NCBI RefSeq assembly: GCF_002812805.1
Contig: NZ_NMUM01000022.1
Location: 124,001-188,000 of the forward strand
From: Microbacterium lacus
GTDB lineage: Bacteria; Actinomycetota; Actinomycetes; Actinomycetales; Microbacteriaceae
Direction of reading: 5' to 3'
Length of the DNA: 64,000 bases
Both the position numbers and the translations under genes were made by a program. Each line of letters opens with the position of its first letter. The first letter of the stretch is position 1. Shown here in pieces: positions 9,392 through 18,901 of the stretch. The notes under the pieces are model-generated. The model was not told where the DNA came from. It did not search any database and saw only the letters and a program-made list of their open reading frames with translations.

Positions 9392-10078
9392 ATGCAGGAG
9401 CGACAGGATGCCATGTCCGCGCAGCACGCCGAAGACCCGATCGCGCGCCGCGCCGAGGCCCTGGCCGCGGCCGCTGAGACGATGCGGCTGGTTCGCGATC
9501 GGTGCGTCTGGACCCAGCGGATCACGCACCGCGACCTCGTGCCGTATCTGATCGAGGAGAGTGCCGAGCTGGTCGACGCTGTCGAGGATGGTTCGCGTGC
9601 GGAACTGCGTGAGGAGCTCGGCGATCTGCTGTGGCAGGTGCTGTTCCACGCCGAAATCGCGTCGCGCGACGACGCTGAACCCTTCGACATTGCGGATGTC
9701 GCCGACGGGCTGACGGAGAAGATGGTGCGCAGGCATCCGCACGTCTTCGGTGATGATGTCGCCGAGACGCCCGAGCAGGTGCTGGTGCTCTGGAATGCGG
9801 CGAAGGCGGCCGAGAAGAGCGAGCGGCGGAGCGTGTTGGATGGCGTAGCTCGAGGCATGCCCTCGCTGGCGCTGGCGCAGAAGCTGCTCGGGAAGGGGTC
9901 GGGTCTTGTGCCCGCGCCGGAGCCCGTCGCGACCGCTCCGGGCAGCGAGGCCGAGCTCGGTGACGCGCTGCTCGCGCTGGTGGCACAGGCCCGGTCCCGG
10001 GGCTGGGATGCCGAGCGGGCTCTGCGGGAGCGCCTGCGCACGCTCGAGTCCGACATCCGCGCCGCCGAGGCGGGCTGA
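9392..10078 (+). CDS. mazG: MazG-family nucleoside triphosphate pyrophosphohydrolase
   Basis: MazG proteins hydrolyse (deoxy)nucleoside triphosphates to monophosphates and pyrophosphate and are seen as house-cleaning or stress enzymes. The product has the conserved MazG region CVWTQRITHRDLVPYLIEES, where the last part holds the EExxE metal-binding helix (EESAEL), followed by EELGDLLWQVLFHAEIA with its E-x-x-D. Only one MazG domain is recognisable, and the C-terminal part (RSRGWDAERALRERLRTLES) is the usual tail. The ATG at 9392 lies 6 nt after CAGGAT, a weak -10; ATG 9413 is an alternative start. In M. tuberculosis mazG directly follows mfd. Confidence 0.92.
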   Translation: MQERQDAMSAQHAEDPIARRAEALAAAAETMRLVRDRCVWTQRITHRDLVPYLIEESAELVDAVEDGSRAELREELGDLLWQVLFHAEIASRDDAEPFDIADVADGLTEKMVRRHPHVFGDDVAETPEQVLVLWNAAKAAEKSERRSVLDGVARGMPSLALAQKLLGKGSGLVPAPEPVATAPGSEAELGDALLALVAQARSRGWDAERALRERLRTLESDIRAAEAG

Positions 10079-10097
10079 GCCGCTCGTTGAGCATCGG

Positions 10098-10153
10098 GGA
10101 TCCGGTGAGCGTCGGAGCATCCGGCGCAGCGGACTCCGACGCTGGCCGGATCT
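10098..10153. repeat. Inverted repeat (20-bp arms), dispersed REP-like family member
   Basis: Arms 10098-10117 and 10134-10153 (core GAGCGTCGGAG / CTCCGACGCT) pair with three mismatches around a 16-nt loop. A related palindrome with the same GTCGGAGATC / GATCTCCGAC core lies at 31368-31437. It occupies the mazG-hisS gap and has no T-run. Confidence 0.7.
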
Positions 10154-10212
10154 CCGACCGCGAGCAAATGCGGGCGACTGAGGTGCCGGGCGGCGGATGA
10201 AAGGATAGGGCC

Positions 10213-11505
10213 GTGGCATCCGTGAACCCGCCGCGCGGCATGCGCGACTTCCTCCCCGCCGAAAAGGCTCGCCGCGAGCGTGTGCTCGCCGTCATCCGCG
10301 ACCGCTACCGCGCGCACGGATTCGACGAGATCGAGACGCCCGTCGTCGAGGACTACGACCGCCTGCACTCAGGGCTCGGCGGTGACAACGAGAAGCTGTC
10401 GTTCAGCATCCTGCGCCGAGGTCTCGACGCCGACGGCATCCGTGCCGCAGCGGACGATCCCGCGGCGCTCGCCGACCTGGGCCTCCGCTACGACCTGACG
10501 GTGCCGCTCGCCCGCTTCTACGCGTCGCACCGCGCCGAGCTTCCCTCCGTGTTCCGTGCCGTGCAGATCGCGCCCGTGTGGCGCGCGGAGCGTCCGCAGA
10601 AGGGCCGCTACCGCCAGTTCGTGCAGTGCGACATCGATGTTCTGGGCGATGCGACTCCCCGCGCCGAGGCCGAGCTGATCGCCGCGACGCTCGACACGCT
10701 CGATGCTCTGGGGCTCGCGGGTGCGACCGTGCGCATCAACGACCGACGTGCGCTCGACGGGATGCTCGCGACCTTCGGTTTTGCGGATGCCGAGCGTGCG
10801 GGCGTGCTGATCACGATCGACAAGCTCGACAAGATCGGGCCGGACGGCGTGGCGGGCGAACTCCGCGAGCGGGGCGCAACGCCCGCGGCCGTGGACGCCT
10901 TCGAGGCGTTCCTGCGCCGCCCTCAGACCCGCGAATACAACCCGTACGGCGAGCGGCAGATCCGCAAGTCGCTGCCCGAGGGAATCCCGGACGAGGTCAT
11001 CGCGCACCTCGTCGGTCTCGGCGAGGCGGTCGCCGCGGCACGACCGGCGTCGGACGCATCCGAGATTCCCCTCGTCTTCGACCCGTTCCTCGTTCGGGGT
11101 ATGGGGTACTACACCGGCACGATCTTCGAACTCGCCCACCCGAGCGTCAGTTATTCGCTCGGCGGCGGGGGACGTTACGACGGCATGATCGGTCGGTTCC
11201 TCGGCTCGGATGTCCCGGCCGTCGGGTTCTCGATCGGGTTCGAGCGCATCGTCGATCTGGTCGAGGCGGGCGAGGATGCCGCGGCCACCGCGGTCGTCCT
11301 GGTGCACGACGCCGATGTGCCTGTCGCCGAGCTCCTCGCGCTCAAGGCGTCCTTCCTCGCCGAGGGCGCACGCGTACGGCTCGAGCGCCGGACGAAGAAC
11401 CTCAAGCCGACCCTCGAGCGCGCCGTGTCCGACGGATACACGGAGTTCGCGACGGTTGCTTCCGGAGCCGAGCGCTCGTCGCTCACGCTGAAGCCGCTGG
11501 CGTAG
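10213..11505 (+). CDS. hisS: Histidyl-tRNA synthetase
   Basis: This class II aminoacyl-tRNA synthetase charges tRNA-His. The product is 430 aa, the normal bacterial length. Visible motifs are motif 1 PRGMRDFLP, motif 2 APVWRAERPQKGRYRQFVQ near residue 120, the histidine A motif region RGMGYYTGTIFEL near 295, and motif 3 SIGFERI near 340 after GGGGRYDGM. The C-terminal anticodon-binding domain follows (LKASFLAEGARVRLERR). The GTG start is preceded by AAAGGA at a good Shine-Dalgarno distance. Confidence 0.97.
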   Translation: MASVNPPRGMRDFLPAEKARRERVLAVIRDRYRAHGFDEIETPVVEDYDRLHSGLGGDNEKLSFSILRRGLDADGIRAAADDPAALADLGLRYDLTVPLARFYASHRAELPSVFRAVQIAPVWRAERPQKGRYRQFVQCDIDVLGDATPRAEAELIAATLDTLDALGLAGATVRINDRRALDGMLATFGFADAERAGVLITIDKLDKIGPDGVAGELRERGATPAAVDAFEAFLRRPQTREYNPYGERQIRKSLPEGIPDEVIAHLVGLGEAVAAARPASDASEIPLVFDPFLVRGMGYYTGTIFELAHPSVSYSLGGGGRYDGMIGRFLGSDVPAVGFSIGFERIVDLVEAGEDAAATAVVLVHDADVPVAELLALKASFLAEGARVRLERRTKNLKPTLERAVSDGYTEFATVASGAERSSLTLKPLA

Positions 11506-11591
11506 CGAACGGCCTGACGAACAGCGCCGCGGAACGCACGCGTCGCACGCGCGACAGACGGCGTTCACCTCGGCGGGGTGTGATCGCGGGT

Positions 11592-12410
11592 ATGAGCCGC
11601 TCCCGCATCGCCCTCACGGTCGGTGGGACCCTCGCTCTCACGGCGGCGGTGAGCTTCAGCGTCGCGGTGGGCGCGCGGATGCTTCTGACGCGTCAGGCGG
11701 CTGTGGCCCGGCGGCGGATCGGCAAGCCGCTCGGTGAACTCGCGCCGCGCTCGGATCGGGTCTGGAAGAAGAGCCTGACGGGCGAGGTCGTCGAGCTGCT
11801 GGTACTCGGGGATTCGATCGCGGCCGGCCTCGGTGCCGATCGCCGCAAGGACACCCTCGGGGCGCGCCTGGCGAAGGGACTCGCGACCCGCCTCGGCCGC
11901 CCGGTGCGCCTTCGCACCGCGGCGATCGTCGGCTCCGAGTCATCCGCGCTCGCCGAACAGATCGACAGCCTGCCCGGGGACTACGTCGCCGATGTCGCGG
12001 TGATCGTGGTCGGCGGCAACGACGTGACCCATCGCATCCCCGCGTCGGTGTCGGCCGAACACCTGCGCGCCGCGATCACGCGGCTGCGCGCTCGTGGCAT
12101 ACCTGTCGTCGTGGGCACCTGCCCCGACCTCGGGGCGCTCCGTCCGGTGCCCCAACCCTTGCGAATACTGGGATCGCAGATGTCCCGGCAGCTCGCCGCG
12201 GCCCAGGCGGCCGTGGCCGAAAGCTCGGGCGCCACCGCCGTGTCGCTGCGCAGCGCGGTGGGCGCGGTGTTCTTCGATCAGCCCGATGAGATGTTCGGCG
12301 TCGACCGCTTCCACCCGAGCGCCCTGGGGTATCGGCGGACCGCCGAGGCGCTGCTGCCGGTCGTCGTCGCGACCGTGGAGGGCCGGAGAGCGGGAACCGA
12401 CACGGTGTGA
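11592..12410 (+). CDS. SGNH/GDSL-family hydrolase, membrane-anchored
   Basis: The 272-aa protein starts with a hydrophobic segment (ALTVGGTLALTAAVSFSVAVG) that is probably an uncleaved signal anchor, so the catalytic domain should face outside. SGNH blocks are clear: block I LVLGDSIAAGLG (Ser nucleophile near residue 78), block III VVGGNDVTH, and block V DRFHPSALGY with the catalytic Asp-x-x-His. The family includes esterases, lipases and carbohydrate deacetylases; the substrate cannot be told. The frame is open far upstream because of base composition. ATG 11592 was chosen because it precedes the anchor directly; GTG 11580 is possible. Confidence 0.85.
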   Translation: MSRSRIALTVGGTLALTAAVSFSVAVGARMLLTRQAAVARRRIGKPLGELAPRSDRVWKKSLTGEVVELLVLGDSIAAGLGADRRKDTLGARLAKGLATRLGRPVRLRTAAIVGSESSALAEQIDSLPGDYVADVAVIVVGGNDVTHRIPASVSAEHLRAAITRLRARGIPVVVGTCPDLGALRPVPQPLRILGSQMSRQLAAAQAAVAESSGATAVSLRSAVGAVFFDQPDEMFGVDRFHPSALGYRRTAEALLPVVVATVEGRRAGTDTV

Positions 12411-12496
12411 CGCAAGCCCTCGCGGCAGCGCCGACGCGGCTGATAGCGTGCTCACCACGAATGCGGGAACACGGACACTGACGACGCGGGAGCAAC

Positions 12497-14131
12497 ATGG
12501 CGCGGTTCGAGAAAGACCAGCAGACGGCCGCATCCCCGGCCCCCGAGGGCAGACCGCGGGAGCAGTGGACGGGCCAGGTCGGGTTCATCCTGTCGGCGAT
12601 CGGGTCGGCCGTCGGGCTCGGCAACATCTGGCGCTTTCCCGGCGTGGCGTACGAGAACGGTGGCGGTGCGTTCCTCGTTCCCTATCTGATCGCGCTGCTG
12701 ACCGCGGGCATCCCGATCCTGTTCCTCGACTACGCGATCGGCCACCGCTTCCGCGGCGCCGCACCGACCGCCTTCCGGCGCCTCGGTGGAAGGACCGGCC
12801 GGTGGATGGAATCGCTCGGATGGTTCCAGGTGACCATCGCGTTCGTGATCGGGCTGTACTACACGGTCGTCATCGCCTGGTCGCTGAGCTTCTTCGTCTT
12901 CTCCTTCGACCTGCGGTGGGGCGACGATCCCGCGGCGTTCCTCACGGGGGAGTACCTGCAGACAGGCGACCCGGGCTTCAGTCTCGAGTTCGTGCCGGGC
13001 GTCCTGATCCCGCTCGCGATCGTCTGGGTGCTCGCGATCGCCGTGCTCGCCGCCGGTGTCGCGAAGGGACTGCAGCGCGTGAACGTCATCGCGCTCCCGG
13101 TGCTCGTGATCGCGTTCCTGATCCTGGTCGTTCGTGCCCTGTTCCTCGACGGCGCGGCAGAAGGCCTCAACGCGCTGTTCACCCCCGACTGGACGGCGCT
13201 CGCCGACCCGAACGTCTGGATCGCGGCGTACAGCCAGATCTTCTTCTCCCTGTCGATCGCGTTCGGCATCATGATCACCTACGCGTCGTATCGCAAGCGC
13301 CGCTCGAACCTCACGACGCCCGGCCTCGTGGTGGCGTTCTCGAACTCCTCGTTCGAGATCCTCGCGGGGATCGGCGTGTTCGCCACCCTCGGATTCTTCG
13401 CCTTCAGCCAGGGCGTGGCGATCGACGAACTCGAGGGGCTGACGGGGGTGGGGCTGTCGTTCATCACGTTCCCCGCGATCGTGTCGCAGATGCCGGGCGG
13501 GCCGATCTTCGGGTGCCTGTTCTTCGGGTCTTTGGCCCTCGCCGGGTTCACGTCGCTCGTATCGGTTCTGCAGGTCGTCTCGGCCGCGGTGCAGGAGAAG
13601 TTCGGGCTCTCGACCCGCCGCGCCGCCCTCTCGGTCGGTATCGTCTCGGCCATCCTGTCGATGCTGATCTTCTCGACGACGACCGGGCTTCTCGCTCTCG
13701 ATGTCGTCGACCAGTGGGCCAACAACATCGGCATCGTGGCATCCGCGATCCTGACGACGGTCCTGGTGCTGTGGGTCGCACGCAAGGGCCCCGAGCTGCG
13801 CTACCATCTCGACTCCCTGTCGACCTTCCGCGTCGGCCGTGTCTGGGTGCTGCTCGTCAGCGTTCTGGCGCCGCTCGTGCTCGGCTACATGCTGGTCTCC
13901 CGCATCGTCGTCCTCATCACCGAGGGCTACGGGGGGATGCCTCCGTGGTACCTGCTCGTGTTCGGCTGGGGCACGGTGCTCGTGCTCGTCGTCGGCGCGG
14001 TCGTGCTCTCGGTTCTGCGGTGGAAGCGCTCGCCGGATGACTTCACCGCGTGGCCGGAGTATCCGCCCCTTTCTGCTGAGCGTGCGGCGCCGGGCGCTAC
14101 ATCACGCGGCGCGAAGGGAGCACGGTCATGA
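12497..14131 (+). CDS. Sodium-dependent amino acid transporter, NSS (SNF) family, MetP-like
   Basis: NSS carriers import amino acids with sodium. The 544-aa protein has the family signature GSAVGLGNIWRFPGVAYENG around residues 34-53 and about 12 membrane helices. Relation to the MetP subunit of the Corynebacterium MetPS methionine/alanine importer is inferred from its length and from the small MetS-type gene that overlaps its stop codon. The upstream region has TAGCGT (about 12443) and a CGGGAGC ribosome site before the ATG. It is the first gene of an overlapping three-gene operon. Confidence 0.9.
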   Translation: MARFEKDQQTAASPAPEGRPREQWTGQVGFILSAIGSAVGLGNIWRFPGVAYENGGGAFLVPYLIALLTAGIPILFLDYAIGHRFRGAAPTAFRRLGGRTGRWMESLGWFQVTIAFVIGLYYTVVIAWSLSFFVFSFDLRWGDDPAAFLTGEYLQTGDPGFSLEFVPGVLIPLAIVWVLAIAVLAAGVAKGLQRVNVIALPVLVIAFLILVVRALFLDGAAEGLNALFTPDWTALADPNVWIAAYSQIFFSLSIAFGIMITYASYRKRRSNLTTPGLVVAFSNSSFEILAGIGVFATLGFFAFSQGVAIDELEGLTGVGLSFITFPAIVSQMPGGPIFGCLFFGSLALAGFTSLVSVLQVVSAAVQEKFGLSTRRAALSVGIVSAILSMLIFSTTTGLLALDVVDQWANNIGIVASAILTTVLVLWVARKGPELRYHLDSLSTFRVGRVWVLLVSVLAPLVLGYMLVSRIVVLITEGYGGMPPWYLLVFGWGTVLVLVVGAVVLSVLRWKRSPDDFTAWPEYPPLSAERAAPGATSRGAKGARS

Positions 14132-14295
14132 CCCCGATCGCAATCGCGTTCTTGATCCTGTCGATCCTGATCGTCTGGGGCGGGATGCTGACGAGCATCC
14201 TGTTTCTGCGCCATCGGCCGGAACTCGCCCAATACCCGCCCGGCGCGGTGGACGATGAGCGCGAGGCCGCCGGCATCATCGAGCACGACACCTGA
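14128..14295 (+). CDS. MetS-type small subunit of NSS transporter
   Basis: This 55-aa gene overlaps the transporter stop by an ATGA and its own stop overlaps the next ATG (TGATG). The protein starts MTPIAIAFLILSILIVWGG, a single membrane helix with an invariant-looking WGG, then LFLRHRPEL and an acidic tail. This matches the methionine/alanine importer small subunit that in Corynebacterium is needed for MetP function. Translational coupling and the helix pattern make it a confident call despite the size. Confidence 0.88.
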   Translation: MTPIAIAFLILSILIVWGGMLTSILFLRHRPELAQYPPGAVDDEREAAGIIEHDT

Positions 14296-14978
14296 TGGCC
14301 GAATCGACCCCCGCGAACTGGCGAAGCGCGGACGAGTACCTCATCGACTCGCTCGTCGGACACGACGCGGCGCTCGAATCAGCGGTGGCGGCGCAGAGCG
14401 CGGCCGGTCTTCCCGCGATCGAGGTGGCGCCGGTCGCCGGAAAGCTGCTTCACCTGCTCGCTCGGATAGCGGGAGCTCGACGCGTGCTCGAGATCGGGAC
14501 ACTCGGCGGATACTCGACCATCTGGCTCGCTCGTGCGCTCGACGAGAACGGTCGTGTGATCACGATCGAGGCGGAGCCACGCAATGCGGAGGTGGCGCGT
14601 GCCAACATCGACGCGGCCGGGGTAGGGGAGCGGGTGGAGATCCTCGTCGGGCGAGCCGCGGAGGTTCTGCCGACCCTCGAGGGTACGGAACCCTTCGATC
14701 TGGTCTTCATCGACGCCGACAAGGAATCGAACACGATCTACCTCGACTGGGCGGCACGCCTCGGACGGCCCGGCACCGTGGTCGTACTCGACAACATCGG
14801 CCGCGAGGGTGAGATCGTCGATCCGCACACGACCGACCCCCGTGTCGCCGGCACGCGCGCTGCCCTCGAGATGCTGGGTGCCGATGCGCGTTTCGACGCA
14901 ACGGCCCTGCAGACGGTCGGGCTGAAAGGGTGGGACGGATTCGCCCTGGCGCTCGTCACGGGGGCATCGGCACCGTAA
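14295..14978 (+). CDS. SAM-dependent O-methyltransferase (family 3, COMT-like)
   Basis: The 227-aa protein has the class I methyltransferase fold with SAM motif VLEIGTLGGYSTIWLA near residue 60, ITIEAEPRN for the ribose-binding acidic residue, and FIDADKESNTIYLDW near 135 with metal-binding Asp residues of the cation-dependent catechol/caffeoyl-CoA type. LDNIGREGEI supplies the next metal-ligand region. Its start overlaps the MetS-type stop codon, so it is translated with the transporter. A methyl donor enzyme following a methionine importer is suggestive, but the acceptor is unknown. Confidence 0.88.
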   Translation: MAESTPANWRSADEYLIDSLVGHDAALESAVAAQSAAGLPAIEVAPVAGKLLHLLARIAGARRVLEIGTLGGYSTIWLARALDENGRVITIEAEPRNAEVARANIDAAGVGERVEILVGRAAEVLPTLEGTEPFDLVFIDADKESNTIYLDWAARLGRPGTVVVLDNIGREGEIVDPHTTDPRVAGTRAALEMLGADARFDATALQTVGLKGWDGFALALVTGASAP

Positions 14979-15027
14979 CGCGCGGTGAACGACGCGCTCG
15001 CGCCCTGTGCGCACGCGACCACCTCGC

Positions 15028-16374
<1,347 letters not shown>

Positions 16375-16395
16375 CGCACCGAAGCAGGATTGAAG

Positions 16396-16433
16396 GAGGG
16401 GGGAACCGTGGCGAAACGACCGGTTCCCCCCTC
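16396..16433 (+). terminator. Perfect 13-bp hairpin after eno that also covers the FtsB-like start
   Basis: GAGGGGGGAACCG (16396-16408) pairs perfectly with CGGTTCCCCCCTC (16421-16433) around a 12-nt loop. The left arm holds the Shine-Dalgarno sequence and the first base of the GTG start of the next gene. A weak T-rich stretch (TTCCGTTT) follows. It could be an eno terminator, an attenuator or a translational lock. Confidence 0.7.
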
Positions 16434-17040
16434 TTCCGTTTCCCGCCCGGCTGCTTCTCGGAGCTCGGCCCGCCGTCCATCCGGCTCACAGCAGCCATCT
16501 TCACGGCAGGCTTCGTCACGGCAGGCACGGTCGCGTCCGGCCGACCGCGAATCCGGTGCGCGCCGGGTCGATGTGCGGGGCTGGCTCGGCGGGGTGCGGC
16601 TCTCCGGGTTCATGGTCGTGATGATGAGTCTGGTGGTACTCGCCGCGTTCGTCCTCGTGCCCACCTTCGGCAACTTCGTGCAGCAGCGTCAGACGATCGC
16701 AGCGCTCGAGGCATCCGTCGTCGCGGGCCAAGAAGAGGTCGAGCAGCTCACGCAGCAGCAGGAACGCTGGGGCGACCCCGCCTACATCACGACACAGGCG
16801 CGCGAGCGGCTGTATTACATGCGTCCCGGCGAGGTCGTCTACCTGGTCGTGAACGACCTGCCTGCCGATCTGCAGCCGACGGCGGAGAAGCCCGTGAGCG
16901 CGGATGTCGTCGAGACGCCGACGGACTGGATGACGCAGCTATTGGCATCGGTGACGACCGCCGGGCTCGCCCAGACCGTGACCGAACCGACGATCGGCGT
17001 GCCCGACCCCGAACCGTCGACCGAGAGTCCCGCCCCGTAG
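16408..17040 (+). CDS. FtsB/DivIC-family septum formation initiator
   Basis: Proteins of this family are bitopic division proteins that work with FtsL and FtsQ. From GTG 16408 the protein is 210 aa: a disordered Ser/Arg/Gln-rich cytoplasmic tail (1-55), one membrane helix (FMVVMMSLVVLAAFVLV near 70-90), a coiled coil (QQRQTIAALEASVVAGQEEVEQL), the DivIC motif WGDPAYITTQARERLYYMRP, and a Pro/Thr-rich extracytoplasmic tail. The order eno, ftsB-like, DUF501 is conserved in actinobacteria. Its ribosome site GGAGGGG is buried in a 13-bp hairpin. Confidence 0.88.
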   Translation: MAKRPVPPSSVSRPAASRSSARRPSGSQQPSSRQASSRQARSRPADRESGARRVDVRGWLGGVRLSGFMVVMMSLVVLAAFVLVPTFGNFVQQRQTIAALEASVVAGQEEVEQLTQQQERWGDPAYITTQARERLYYMRPGEVVYLVVNDLPADLQPTAEKPVSADVVETPTDWMTQLLASVTTAGLAQTVTEPTIGVPDPEPSTESPAP

Positions 17041-17071
17041 CAGACGGGCCGTCCTCGGCAGCTTCGGCGGT

Positions 17072-17077
17072 TACCCT
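17072..17077 (+). promoter_or_regulatory. -10 element (TACCCT) of the DUF501 gene
   Basis: TACCCT ends 6 nt before the GTG at 17084, consistent with leaderless transcription. Confidence 0.5.
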
Positions 17078-17083
17078 GGTCAG

Positions 17084-17599
17084 GTGACGACACCGCCCTT
17101 CGCCGCGCCCACCGAGGCCGAACTCGCGGTCGTCAGCGCGCAATTGGGGCGGCCCGCTCGCGGAGTCCTCGGCATCGCCGCACGCTGCGTGTGCGGAAAT
17201 CCGACGGTTGTCGCGACATCGCCACGGTTGCCCGATGGCAGCCCCTTCCCGACGTTCTACTACCTGACGCATCCGGCCGCCACCGCGGCGATGAGCGAGC
17301 TCGAGGCGACGCACGTCATGGCCGAGCTGCAGGATCTGCTGGTCGACGACGACATCTCGGCCGAGTACGCCCGCGCCCACGCCGCGTACCTCGCCGACCG
17401 CTCGAACTATGGCGATGTCGACGAGATCGCGGGCATCTCCGCCGGCGGTATGCCGGTCCGGGTGAAGTGCCTGCACGCCCTGGCCGGTCATGCGCTCGCC
17501 GCCGGACCGGGCGTCAACCCGATCGGAGACCGAGCCCTCGAGCGCTCGCGCTGGTCGCCGGGCGTGTGCGAGTGCGAGACGCCGGGTTCGGCCTCGTGA
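17084..17599 (+). CDS. DUF501 family protein
   Basis: This 171-aa protein belongs to DUF501, a family found next to eno and ftsB-like genes in actinobacteria (Rv1025 in M. tuberculosis). Family features seen are QLGRPARGVLGIAARCVCGN, with a CVCG pair, the PTFYYLTHP block near residue 60, GGMPVRVKCLHALAGHALA near 125 and a final CECETP. The conserved Cys and His residues suggest metal binding, which is inference only. The stop overlaps the GTG start of the subtilase gene. In many actinobacteria the next gene is a Ppx/GppA phosphatase; here it is not. Confidence 0.9.
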   Translation: MTTPPFAAPTEAELAVVSAQLGRPARGVLGIAARCVCGNPTVVATSPRLPDGSPFPTFYYLTHPAATAAMSELEATHVMAELQDLLVDDDISAEYARAHAAYLADRSNYGDVDEIAGISAGGMPVRVKCLHALAGHALAAGPGVNPIGDRALERSRWSPGVCECETPGSAS

Positions 17600-18879
17600 A
17601 GACCTCGCGCGCCCTCGCGCTGCTGCTCGCGGCCGTGATCGCTGCGACGCCCGTCTTCTTCGGCCCTCCCGCCGCCGCATCGCCGGTCCCCGATGACACG
17701 GCAGACCCGGTCCGCGCCGCGGAGTATTGGCTCGATTCGCTGGGGGTGCGTACCGCCTGGCAGACGACCCGAGGCGCGGGGCAGACGATCGCGATCATCG
17801 ACACGGGCATCGGCTCGGGGCCGCCCGAGTTCCAGGGCGCCGTAGCGGGAGGAACGGATGTCTCGGGTCTCGGCAGCTCGGATGGCCGCACGCCCGTCGG
17901 GGTCGTGGACTCCAACCACGGGTCGTGGGTTGCGTCCCTCGCCGCCGCGCGGGGAACGGCCGACGGTAAAGGAATGGTGGGGGTCGCGCCCGACGCGAAA
18001 CTCCTCTCGGTGTCGCTCGGGTTCGGGTCATCCGCCCCTGTCCCGTTCGTGGATCAGGTCTCCGAGGCGATCCGTTGGGCGGTCGATAACGGCGCGACCG
18101 TCATCAACCTCTCTTTCACGACGAACACCCTGGGCTGGGACCCGCTCTGGGACAGCGCGTTCGAGTACGCCTTCGACAACGACGTCGTCGTGGTCGTCGC
18201 GGCCGGCAACCGCGGCACGGGTACGACCCGCGTCGGCGCTCCGGCGACCATTCCCGGCGTGCTGACGGTCGGCGGTGTCGACCCCCAGGGCAACGCGAGT
18301 GTCGAAGCGTCGACGCAGGGGATCACGATCGGGATCTCGGCACCGAGCGAAAAGCTGCTGGGCGTATCGGCGGACGGCCGAATCGTCGAGTGGAGCGGCA
18401 CGAGCGGCGCGGCGCCCCTCGTCGCCGGCATCGCCGCGCTGGTGCGCTCGGCGCATCCTGAGCTCGACGTCGCCAACGTCATCAACCGGATCATCGAGAC
18501 GGCCAGACCGGCCGCCGGCACGGACCCCCGGCTCTACGGTGCCGGCATCGTGGATGCGGCGGGCGCCGTTTCGGCCAGCGTCGCTTCGGTGACCGAGAAC
18601 CCGATGGGGAGCCTGGAGGAGTGGATTCGGCTCTACCGCCGTGCTGACTCGGGCCCGGCGCCCGATCAGACCGCGGTTCCGGTCGAGGTGGACGCTTTGC
18701 CCCCCGCGGATACGGCGACACCGGCCCGTTCGCCGCTGCTGCCGTCACGCGAATCCCTCGTCTACGGCTCTCTACCGCTTTTCGCGATCACCCTGGCTGG
18801 TATCCTGGTGGCGCTCGGCGTCACTGCAGCTGCCCGGCGAGTCAGAACGGCGCGCGATTTACGCACGCCGAGCAGTTGA
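17596..18879 (+). CDS. S8 family serine peptidase (subtilase), secreted and membrane-anchored
   Basis: The 427-aa protein has a signal peptide (ALALLLAAVIAATPVFFG) and the subtilisin triad: Asp in IAIIDTGIG near residue 70, His in SNHGSWVASL near 112, and Ser in SGTSGAAPLVAGIAA near 268. Asn in AAGNRG marks the oxyanion hole. A C-terminal helix (LPLFAITLAGILVALGVTAAA) followed by RRVR anchors it, so the fold is mycosin-like, but no ESX genes lie nearby. The GTG start overlaps the DUF501 stop by four bases, so the two are coupled. The codon for the Leu near the C-terminus (18859-18861) is TTA, rare in this window. Confidence 0.92.
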   Translation: MKTSRALALLLAAVIAATPVFFGPPAAASPVPDDTADPVRAAEYWLDSLGVRTAWQTTRGAGQTIAIIDTGIGSGPPEFQGAVAGGTDVSGLGSSDGRTPVGVVDSNHGSWVASLAAARGTADGKGMVGVAPDAKLLSVSLGFGSSAPVPFVDQVSEAIRWAVDNGATVINLSFTTNTLGWDPLWDSAFEYAFDNDVVVVVAAGNRGTGTTRVGAPATIPGVLTVGGVDPQGNASVEASTQGITIGISAPSEKLLGVSADGRIVEWSGTSGAAPLVAGIAALVRSAHPELDVANVINRIIETARPAAGTDPRLYGAGIVDAAGAVSASVASVTENPMGSLEEWIRLYRRADSGPAPDQTAVPVEVDALPPADTATPARSPLLPSRESLVYGSLPLFAITLAGILVALGVTAAARRVRTARDLRTPSS

Positions 18880-18901
18880 ACTGTCAAGGAGTCCCTTTCA
18901 C

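Noticed and set aside
7970..10219. A 749-codon open frame on the minus strand opposite nhaA and mazG
   Set aside because: It is a shadow of strong genes on the other strand, with low-complexity Arg/Glu/Asp-rich sequence and no fold-like pattern.
12497..14978. SAM or other riboswitch controlling the MetPS-like operon
   Set aside because: The space between the likely promoter (about 12443) and the ATG is too short for such a structure and shows none.
17596..18879. Part of an ESX (type VII) secretion locus because the subtilase looks like a mycosin
   Set aside because: No EccB, EccC, EccD, EccE or WXG100 genes are near; neighbours are DUF501 and NDH-2.
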